The notes under the pieces: model-generated
Databases searched by the model: none
The model's input: the letters and a program-made list of their open reading frames with translations, nothing else
Told to the model about the DNA's origin: nothing
Part shown: positions 6,118 through 10,798 of the stretch, one piece after another
How the letters are laid out: each line of letters opens with the position of its first letter
Numbering within the stretch: the first letter of the stretch is position 1
Source of the DNA: Actinomycetes bacterium
GTDB taxonomy: Bacteria > Actinomycetota > Actinomycetes > Actinomycetales > Cellulomonadaceae
Length of the DNA: 10,798 nucleotides
Reading direction: 5' to 3'
NCBI GenBank assembly: GCA_023460255.1
Contig: JAEWQZ010000137.1
Span: forward strand, 1-10,798
Program-made: the position numbers and the translations under genes

Positions 6118-7151
6118 TTCAGACGCTCCCAGTAGCTGGGCCCGATGGGCTCGTGGAAGTCGCTCTGGGCGACCAGGTAGCCCTCGTCGTCGACCGTGAT
6201 GGGCAGCTGGGGGAGCGGCCGGCTCGCGGGCCCGAAGACGACCCGGGCGCTGTCGGCGACGTCGAACGTCGACTGGTGGCACGGGCACAGGAGGTGGTGG
6301 GTCTGCTGCTCGTACAGCGCGACCGGGCAGCCGACGTGGGTGCAGATCTTGGAGTAGGCGACGATGCCCTCGTAGGACCAGCCCTCGCCCTGCTCCGACT
6401 TCAGGTCGCGGGGGTCCATCCGGACCATGAGGACGACGGCCTTCGCCTTCTCCTCGATCCAGTGCTCAGAGTCCCGCAGCCCGTCCGGGATGACGTGGAA
6501 GGCGGAGCCGATCGTGACGTCGGACGCCTTGATGGGTGTGCCGGCGGGGTCCCTCGTGAGCCGGACGCCGCGCTTCCACATGGTGTGCCGGAACGCGCCG
6601 ACGTTCCAGCTGCCCCCGACCTCGCCGACCAGCGGCACGGCGATGGTGAGCGGGAACAACGCGAGCGCCGACACCATGGCGCCCTTGAGCACGCCACGGC
6701 GGGCGATGTTCGCGTCCTCGGCGCCGTCCTTGAGTGCGGCGATGGCGCCCTCGCGGACCTCCGGGCTGCTCTTCTGCGGGTGGCGTTCCTCGACGACGTC
6801 CCGGTCGGACATCAGCGACTTGGCCCAGTGGACCGCTGCCGCGCCGATGCCGAAGAGCGCGAGGAAGAGCGCGCCGCCGAGCAGGAAGTTGGACGTGCGC
6901 AGGCTCGCGACACTGCCGTCGGCCGGAGCGAGGGCGTACGCGACGACGAAGCCGATCGTGCCGAGCACGGAGATGCCGAAGAGGACGGTGACCTGCCGGG
7001 CGGCGCGGCGGGCCGCGGCCGGGTCCTCGTCGCTCATCCGCGGCCGGTGCGGCGGCAGGCCGGGGTTCTCGAACCGCTCGGGAAGCGCAGGCCCGACGTG
7101 GTCGCGCGCGACCACGTCGGATCCGGGCTGCCGGGTGATGTCCCCGCTCAT
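6114..7151 (-). CDS. qcrA: Rieske iron-sulfur subunit of the bcc complex
   Basis: This 345-residue protein takes electrons from menaquinol at the Qo site and hands them to cytochrome cc. As in other actinobacteria it has three membrane helices (about 54-74, 89-108 and 158-175) before the Rieske domain; most bacterial Rieske proteins have one. The third helix is preceded by ARRGVLKG (150-157), a twin-arginine-like sequence. This fits the known Streptomyces case in which Sec inserts the first two helices and Tat the third. The [2Fe-2S] ligands are C270 and H272 (CTHVGC) and C289 and H292 (CPCHQS), with C275 and C291 for the disulfide. The ATG overlaps the qcrC stop (ATGA) and its stop overlaps the qcrB GTG, so all three are translationally linked. 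Confidence 0.97.
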   Translation of the reverse strand: MSGDITRQPGSDVVARDHVGPALPERFENPGLPPHRPRMSDEDPAAARRAARQVTVLFGISVLGTIGFVVAYALAPADGSVASLRTSNFLLGGALFLALFGIGAAAVHWAKSLMSDRDVVEERHPQKSSPEVREGAIAALKDGAEDANIARRGVLKGAMVSALALFPLTIAVPLVGEVGGSWNVGAFRHTMWKRGVRLTRDPAGTPIKASDVTIGSAFHVIPDGLRDSEHWIEEKAKAVVLMVRMDPRDLKSEQGEGWSYEGIVAYSKICTHVGCPVALYEQQTHHLLCPCHQSTFDVADSARVVFGPASRPLPQLPITVDDEGYLVAQSDFHEPIGPSYWERLK

Positions 7152-7927
7152 GCGGACCTCGCTCCGATCCAGACGGCGGCGCCGATGAGGACGCCCATGC
7201 CGACGACCCACACCCACAGGCCCTCCGACACGGGGCCGACGGCGCCGAGGTCGGTGCCGCCCGGGGAGCCGGCCTTCTGCTCCTCGAGGAACGCGATGAC
7301 GTCGCGCTTGTCCTCGGGGGTGAGGTTGGCGTCGTTGAAGACGGGCATCGACTGCGGGCCGGTGAGCATCGCCTCGTAGATCTGCGTGGGCGTGCTGCCG
7401 AGCAGCGACGGTGCGTACTTGCCCTCGGTCAGCGCACCACCGCGCCCGATCGCGCCGTGGCACATGGCGCAGTTCGTGCGGAACAGGGCCATGCCCTTGG
7501 CCGGGTCACCCAGCGCGGGGTCGACCTGATCGTCGGTGGGCACGGCCGGTCCCGGGCCGAGGGAGGCCACGTAGGCGGCGAGCTGGGCGATCTGGTCGGC
7601 GTCGAACACCGGCGGCTTCGCGGCGGCCTGGGGGCCGCTCATCTGCATCGGCATCCGGCCCGTGCTCACCTGGAAGTCCACGGCCGCGGCGCCCACGCCG
7701 ATGAGGCTCGGCGCCGCGTCACGGCCCTCGGCCGCCGGCCCGTGGCAGGTGGCGCAGTTCGCACGGAACAGGGCCTCGCCCGCGGCGACGTCGTCGGGGC
7801 TCGTCGTGTCCGCCCGTGCCGGCGCGGGGCCGAGGAGTGCGTAGACGGCCCCCGTCACCACCAGGGCGAGCAGGAGCAGCACCACGGGGGCCATCCGGTG
7901 GTGCCGGCGTTCAGCGATGGCCTTCAC
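7148..7927 (-). CDS. qcrC: Diheme cytochrome c subunit of the bcc complex
   Basis: This 259-residue protein has two covalent heme sites, CATCH (58-62) and CAMCH (153-157), each in its own cytochrome c domain. Likely axial methionines are in GRMPMQM (near 92-96) and QSMPVF (194). It replaces cytochrome c1 and the mobile cytochrome c, passing electrons straight to CtaC in the supercomplex. The N-terminus has a basic stretch, a hydrophobic core (13-32) and a possible signal peptidase site ARA-D (after 39). A C-terminal helix (about 237-255) anchors the protein. The GTG start gives a proper signal peptide and has GAGGG upstream; an internal ATG (residue 12) is less likely. It starts 31 bases after ctaE on the same strand, so the two are probably co-transcribed. 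Confidence 0.96.
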   Translation of the reverse strand: MKAIAERRHHRMAPVVLLLLALVVTGAVYALLGPAPARADTTSPDDVAAGEALFRANCATCHGPAAEGRDAAPSLIGVGAAAVDFQVSTGRMPMQMSGPQAAAKPPVFDADQIAQLAAYVASLGPGPAVPTDDQVDPALGDPAKGMALFRTNCAMCHGAIGRGGALTEGKYAPSLLGSTPTQIYEAMLTGPQSMPVFNDANLTPEDKRDVIAFLEEQKAGSPGGTDLGAVGPVSEGLWVWVVGMGVLIGAAVWIGARSA

Positions 7928-7958
7928 GCGCAGTCCCTCGGCTCTCTGATGACCGCGG

Positions 7959-8603
7959 TCACCGGATCAGGTAGATCGCGCCGAACAGGGCGATCCAGAC
8001 GACGTCGACGAAGTGCCAGTAGTAGGAGACGACGATGGCGGTGGTCGCCTCGTGGTGCCCGAACCTGCGGGCCGCGAAGGAGCGTCCGAGGAGCATGAGG
8101 AACGCGATGAGGCCGCCCACGACGTGCAGGCCGTGGAAGCCCGTCGCCAGGTAGAACACCGACCCGTACGGGTGGGAGTTGATCGCGATGCCGTGCTCGA
8201 TGAGCTCGGCGTACTCGAAGACCTGCCCGCCGATGAACGCCGCACCCATGAGGTACGTCAGGGTCATCCACTCCTGCATGCCCCAGCGGTTCACCTGGAG
8301 GAGCGTGCCGGCGCGCCGTGGCTGGAAGCGCTCGGCCGCCCACACGCCCATCTGGCAGGTGATCGAGCTGAGCACGAGGATCGTGGTGTTCACGGCGGCG
8401 AACGTCAGGTTCAGCTTCGGGGTCTGCTCGGCCCACATCTCCGGCAGTGCCGCACGCGTGGTGAAGTACATCGCGAAGAGGCCGGCGAAGAACATCAGCT
8501 CGCTGGCGAGCCACACGATCGTGCCGACCGAGACGGGGTTCGGGCGGTTGACGCTCAGGTGGGGGCGGGCGGCGACCGCCGTGGTTGTCGACACGCCCGC
8601 CAT
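7959..8603 (-). CDS. ctaE: Cytochrome c oxidase subunit III
   Basis: This protein of about 214 residues is the heme-free core subunit III of the aa3 oxidase. It starts in earnest at SVNRPNPVSVGTIVWLASE, followed by LMFFAGLFAMYF, both nearly shared with M. tuberculosis CtaE. Further family signatures are YGSVFYLATGFHGLHVVGG and SYYWHFVDVVWIALF. It has five hydrophobic helices, the short actinobacterial form without the first two helices of mitochondrial subunit III. It is separated from ctaCDF and heads the qcrCAB operon, as in mycobacteria. The start is uncertain. The ATG used here has no ribosome binding site, and a -10-like CATAAT overlaps it. A GTG three codons in (8592-8594) would give a leaderless mRNA and a 211-residue protein beginning MSTTTAV. 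Confidence 0.95.
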   Translation of the reverse strand: MAGVSTTTAVAARPHLSVNRPNPVSVGTIVWLASELMFFAGLFAMYFTTRAALPEMWAEQTPKLNLTFAAVNTTILVLSSITCQMGVWAAERFQPRRAGTLLQVNRWGMQEWMTLTYLMGAAFIGGQVFEYAELIEHGIAINSHPYGSVFYLATGFHGLHVVGGLIAFLMLLGRSFAARRFGHHEATTAIVVSYYWHFVDVVWIALFGAIYLIR

Positions 8604-8607
8604 TATG
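8602..8607 (-). promoter_or_regulatory. Possible -10 element for a leaderless ctaE-qcrCAB mRNA
   Basis: CATAAT on the minus strand differs from TATAAT by one base and is an AT-rich island in very GC-rich DNA. Seven bases later comes GTG (8592-8594), in frame with ctaE, just where transcription should begin. No good -35 hexamer is seen at 16-18 bases upstream. If correct, the ATG at 8601-8603 would lie inside the promoter and could not be the start. Confidence 0.4.
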
Positions 8608-8659
8608 GCTGACGTTGGGACTTTCGACCTAGCCGGCGGCGCGCCGAGTTCGCCCCAGG

Positions 8660-8675
8660 CGGACACGTTCGTCCG
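8660..8675. repeat. Short inverted repeat in the ctaE / receiver-gene divergent region
   Basis: CGGAC and GTCCG, separated by ACGTTC, form a perfect 5-bp dyad in the 183-bp space between ctaE and the divergent receiver gene. Such a site could be an operator, but five base pairs are expected by chance in DNA of this composition. I see no other organised element or convincing plus-strand promoter in this space. Confidence 0.15.
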
Positions 8676-8786
8676 GCCGGGCTCCCCGGCGACGCCGCCC
8701 GCTGCCGTGCGAAGATGCGCAGAGCACGGGCGGGCCGGCGCGGCCCCGCCCGACGACGGCACAGCTGGACGACGAGCGAGGGCGAG

Positions 8787-9224
8787 ATGCGCGACGAGTG
8801 GGACGTGGCCGAGGGCCGGTCCGAGGAACCCGTGTGCCGGATCCTGGTGTACAGCGACCACCCGGCGACCCGCGAGGCGGTGCTGCTGGGCGTCGGCACG
8901 CGGGCGGCGAGGGACCTGCCCCGGATCGACTGGGTCGAGACGGCGACGCATGCGGCAGTGGTCTCCCGCGTCGAGTCGGAGCGGTTCGACCTGCTCGTGC
9001 TCGACGGCGAGGCCGGCAAGTCGGGCGGTCTGGGCCTGTGCCGCCAGCTCAAGGACGAGGTCTTCCGGTGCCCGCCGGTGCTCGTGCTCGTGGCACGGCG
9101 CGACGACCTGTGGCTCGCCTCGTGGTCGGAGGCCGACGCCGTGCTCGCCCAACCCCTCGACCCGCTCGAGCTCCAGGAGACGGTGGCCGGCCTGCTCCGG
9201 GTGACGGCCGAGGGGCCACGGTGA
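8787..9224 (+). CDS. Stand-alone receiver-like protein with degenerate active site
   Basis: This 145-residue protein looks like a single CheY-type receiver domain with no output domain. Strand 1 is RILVYSD with acidic D24. The possible phospho-acceptor is D73 in FDLLVLDGEAGKSGGLGLC, followed by a helix ending LCRQLKDE. Two conserved switch positions are lost: the Ser/Thr after strand 4 is V102 (VLVLVARRDD) and the invariant lysine after strand 5 is Q122 (VLAQPLDPLEL). Phosphorylation-driven switching is therefore doubtful, and it may act as a pseudo-receiver through protein contacts. The ATG is chosen for the GAGGG just upstream; a longer arginine-rich start at 8715 looks non-coding. Its stop overlaps the trpD GTG by four bases (GTGA), so the two are translationally coupled. 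Its partner and target are unknown. Confidence 0.8.
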   Translation: MRDEWDVAEGRSEEPVCRILVYSDHPATREAVLLGVGTRAARDLPRIDWVETATHAAVVSRVESERFDLLVLDGEAGKSGGLGLCRQLKDEVFRCPPVLVLVARRDDLWLASWSEADAVLAQPLDPLELQETVAGLLRVTAEGPR

Positions 9225-10306
9225 CCTCGGCGCCGGAGGGGGCCGGACCGGTGGCCGGACCGGTGCCCACGTGGCCCGGTCTGCTGCTGACCCTGCTCGC
9301 GCGCGGTGATCTCGGCGCGGAGGAGACGCGCTGGGCGATGCGGCAGGTCATGCAGGGGGAGGCGAGCCCGATCCAGCTCGCCGGCTTCCTCGTCGCGCTG
9401 CGCGCCAAGGGCGAGACCGTCCCCGAGGTCAGTGGCCTGGTCGACGAGATGCTGGCGCACGCGCACCGGATCTCGGTGCCCGGCCCGACGCTGGACATCG
9501 TCGGGACCGGCGGCGACATGCACCACACGGTGAACATCTCGACCATGGCCGCGTTCGTCGCCGCGGGGGCCGGGGCGCGCGTCGTGAAGCACGGCGGCCG
9601 GGCCGTGTCCTCGGCCAGCGGGAACGTCGACGTGCTGGAGGCCCTCGGGGCGCGCACCGACAACACGCCGGAGCGGGTGGCCGAGATCGCGACGCAGGTC
9701 GGCCTCACGTTCTGCCCCGCGCCGGTCTTCCACCCGGCGATGCGGCACGCCGGGCCCGTCCGCAAGGGGCTCGCCGTCCCGACGGCCTTCAATGTCCTCG
9801 GCCCCCTGACCAACCCCGCGCAGCCCGTCGCGTCCGCGATCGGCGTCCCGGACCCGCGGCTGGCCGCACTCATGGCCGGGGTGCTCGCGGCGCGCGGCCG
9901 GGAGGCGCTGGTGTTCTGCGGCCACGAGGGGCTCGACGAGCTCGCGGCCACCGGCCCGGCGCGCCTGTGGTGGGTGCGTGGTGGTGCCGTGTCCGAGCTG
10001 GAGCTCGACCCCGTGGCGGATCTCGGGCTCGCGCCGGTCACCGTCGACGACCTGCGTGGCGGTGACGCCGCCCGGAACGCCCAGGTGGTCCACGAGGTGC
10101 TCGGCGGCGCGCCGGGGGCGGTGCGGCAGACGGTCCTGCTCAACGCGGCGGCCGGGCTGGCCGTGCTCGCCGCCGCGACGGGGACCGGCTCCGGGTCGCT
10201 CGTCGAGGGTGTGCGTGCCGGCCTCGAGCAGGCGGCGGCCGCCGTCGACGACGGCCGCGCCGCGGACGTGCTCGAGCGGTGGGTCGCCGCGTCGCAGCAC
10301 GCGTGA
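9221..10306 (+). CDS. trpD: Anthranilate phosphoribosyltransferase (slightly divergent)
   Basis: This 361-residue enzyme joins PRPP and anthranilate in the second step of tryptophan synthesis. The helical N-terminal domain (about 18-85) is followed by the PRPP loop DIVGTGGD (92-99), NISTMAAF (105-112), the KHGxR segment (123-127) with SSASGNVDVLEALG, and the late motifs FHPAMRHAGPVRKGL, FNVLGPLTNPA and LDEL, which supply anthranilate and metal contacts. Position 126 is glycine (KHGGR) where the family normally has asparagine (KHGNR), and GHEGLDE replaces GxDGLDE. It could therefore be a paralogue with altered activity, though TrpD is the best call. The GTG start overlaps the upstream stop, with GAGGGG five bases before it. 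Residues 8-15 are a duplicated AGPV. A trpD gene beside ctaE also occurs in mycobacteria. The rest of the trp pathway is not in the window. Confidence 0.9.
   Translation: MTSAPEGAGPVAGPVPTWPGLLLTLLARGDLGAEETRWAMRQVMQGEASPIQLAGFLVALRAKGETVPEVSGLVDEMLAHAHRISVPGPTLDIVGTGGDMHHTVNISTMAAFVAAGAGARVVKHGGRAVSSASGNVDVLEALGARTDNTPERVAEIATQVGLTFCPAPVFHPAMRHAGPVRKGLAVPTAFNVLGPLTNPAQPVASAIGVPDPRLAALMAGVLAARGREALVFCGHEGLDELAATGPARLWWVRGGAVSELELDPVADLGLAPVTVDDLRGGDAARNAQVVHEVLGGAPGAVRQTVLLNAAAGLAVLAAATGTGSGSLVEGVRAGLEQAAAAVDDGRAADVLERWVAASQHA
9242..9265 (+). repeat. 12-bp perfect tandem repeat in the trpD 5' coding region
   Basis: GCCGGACCGGTG occurs twice in a row and encodes AGPV-AGPV before the first structured residues of TrpD. 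The unit is a multiple of three, so copy-number changes keep the frame. It probably lies in a flexible N-terminal extension. Confidence 0.8.
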
Positions 10307-10314
10307 CCGGGGGT

Positions 10315-10331
10315 GGGCGCTCCCCGCGCCC
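10315..10331. terminator. Possible bidirectional terminator between trpD and the Lrp-like gene
   Basis: GGGCGC (10315-10320) and GCGCCC (10326-10331) form a perfect 6-bp stem with a TCCCC loop. It lies in the 41-bp space between the convergent trpD and Lrp/AsnC-domain genes. It has no U-run. Its position fits a terminator for both, but it is much weaker than the ctaF/sodA hairpin. Confidence 0.45.
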
Positions 10332-10335
10332 GGAC

Positions 10336-10362
10336 GTCCTCGAGCCCTCAGTCCTCGAGCCC
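10336..10362. repeat. 12-bp direct repeat (15-bp period) around the Lrp-like stop codon
   Basis: GTCCTCGAGCCC occurs at 10336-10347 and again at 10351-10362. On the minus strand this reads as GGGCTCGAGGAC on both sides of the TGA stop of the Lrp/AsnC-domain gene. It looks like a small tandem duplication of the gene's 3' end, with the second copy now outside the reading frame. Confidence 0.7.
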
Positions 10363-10629
10363 CAGCGCGAACGCGGCGTCCAGGTCGTGCGCGGAGTACG
10401 AGCGGAAGGCGATGTAGGTCTGCGTGCGGAGCACCCCGGCGACCTTGCTGATGCGATCGGCGATGACGTCGGCGAGCTGCTCGTGCTCGCGGACCCGGAC
10501 CATCGCGATGAGGTCCACCTCGCCGGTGACGGAGTAGACCTCCGAGACCCCGGCCACCTCGGCGACCTCGGCGGCGATCTCGGGGATGCGACCGGGGTCG
10601 GTGTCGATGTGGACGATCGCGGTGATCAT
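10348..10629 (-). CDS. Stand-alone Lrp/AsnC effector-binding (RAM) domain protein
   Basis: This 93-residue protein corresponds to only the C-terminal ligand-binding domain of Lrp/AsnC regulators; there is no helix-turn-helix. Strand 1 is ITAIVHIDTD. The RAM core GVSEVYSVTGEVDLIAMVRV holds the conserved Gly, Thr-Gly and Asp. It is followed by the helix and VAGVLRTQTYIAF, which corresponds to the family's GVxxTxT segment. Such domains form dimers or octamers and bind amino acids, so it may sense an amino acid and modulate a partner protein. The ATG has GGAGGG nine bases upstream; a longer form from 10671 would overlap the upstream gene's stop and is less likely. It converges on trpD, and the neighbourhood to an amino-acid synthesis gene is suggestive only. 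Confidence 0.88.
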   Translation of the reverse strand: MITAIVHIDTDPGRIPEIAAEVAEVAGVSEVYSVTGEVDLIAMVRVREHEQLADVIADRISKVAGVLRTQTYIAFRSYSAHDLDAAFALGLED

Positions 10630-10667
10630 GGCGGTGGCCCTCCGGTCGGCTGTCGGCTCGCGCCCCA

Positions 10668-10798
10668 TCATGCCGCGCTGTGCGCCCTCGCGTCGCCGCG
10701 GGCGCGGCCCTCACCGTCACCGGCGGCGGGGCCTGCGTCGTCGAGGGCCTCGTCGCCGGTGCCGTGCGCATCGGTCGCGACCCGTCGCAGGGCCGCCG
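10668..10798 (-). CDS. C-terminal tail of an unidentified gene (runs off right edge)
   Basis: The minus strand reads openly for 42 codons from the edge to a TGA, with mostly G/C third positions. The product is an Ala/Gly/Asp-rich tail ending GDARAHSAA. It would end 38 bases before the ATG of the Lrp/AsnC-domain gene, with that gene's GGAGGG in between, so the two could be one operon. In M. tuberculosis the gene convergent with trpD is a DEDDh-exonuclease/UvrC-like protein (Rv2191). This tail could be its counterpart, but nothing in the 42 residues shows that. The plus strand is also open here from a GTG at 10680, but lacks a ribosome binding site. Confidence 0.4.
   Translation of the reverse strand, partial: AALRRVATDAHGTGDEALDDAGPAAGDGEGRARGDARAHSAA

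Noticed and set aside
4294..6135. 613-residue plus-strand open frame opposite qcrB
   Set aside because: Low-complexity charged translation without recognisable domains. The minus strand encodes QcrB with all heme ligands.
6153..7379. Plus-strand open frame opposite qcrA and qcrC
   Set aside because: Acidic, repetitive antisense translation that spans two real genes with intact cofactor motifs.
8715..8786. Longer start for the receiver-like protein
   Set aside because: The added 24 residues are Arg-rich and unrelated to a receiver, and ATG 8787 has a GAGGG upstream.
10630..10671. Longer start for the Lrp/AsnC-domain protein
   Set aside because: The added 14 residues precede the first RAM strand and cover the GGAGGG ribosome binding site of the ATG at 10629.
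8603..10771. 722-residue minus-strand open frame opposite trpD
   Set aside because: It crosses three real genes on both strands and its translation is Arg/His/Gly-rich with no domain. TrpD motifs lie on the other strand.

Overview
The window is high-GC DNA with GTG starts, overlapping stop/start codons and near-absolute G/C at third codon positions. It carries the aerobic respiratory locus of an actinomycete. Gene order and protein sequences (three-helix Rieske protein, diheme cytochrome c QcrC, PDWY-type QcrB, four-helix CtaF, mycobacterial-type superoxide dismutase) suggest Micrococcales, perhaps close to Cellulomonadaceae. That placement is an inference from memory of the families, not a search.

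Layout, left to right. (1) On the minus strand, the N-terminal 75 codons of a class V aminotransferase/cysteine desulfurase-like protein run off the left edge. (2) A 232-bp divergent region follows, with a possible promoter for each side. (3) ctaC-ctaD-ctaF on the plus strand form a tightly overlapping operon for cytochrome aa3 oxidase subunits II, I and IV. (4) A perfect 15-bp GC-rich hairpin serves as a two-way terminator for the convergent ctaF and sodA genes. (5) On the minus strand, read right to left, come ctaE (oxidase subunit III), then qcrC-qcrA-qcrB (the cytochrome bcc complex), then sodA. (6) Another divergent region follows. (7) On the plus strand, a stand-alone receiver-like protein overlaps trpD (anthranilate phosphoribosyltransferase). 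(8) On the minus strand is a stand-alone Lrp/AsnC effector-binding (RAM) domain protein, with the tail of a further gene at the right edge.

Functionally, QcrA/B/C oxidise menaquinol and pass electrons through the two hemes of QcrC directly to the CuA site of CtaC and on to CtaD, as in the actinobacterial bcc-aa3 supercomplex. No separate soluble cytochrome c is encoded here. SodA would remove superoxide, a natural by-product of this chain.

Most of the window is a conserved core locus. The points most worth a second look are: a sigma-R/sigma-H-like promoter (GGAAT-N18-GTT) upstream of sodA; a degenerate receiver domain translationally coupled to a trpD that itself departs from the family consensus at a substrate-binding position; and two candidate leaderless starts, for ctaE and the cysteine desulfurase-like gene. 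I found no mobile element, CRISPR array, tRNA or rRNA.
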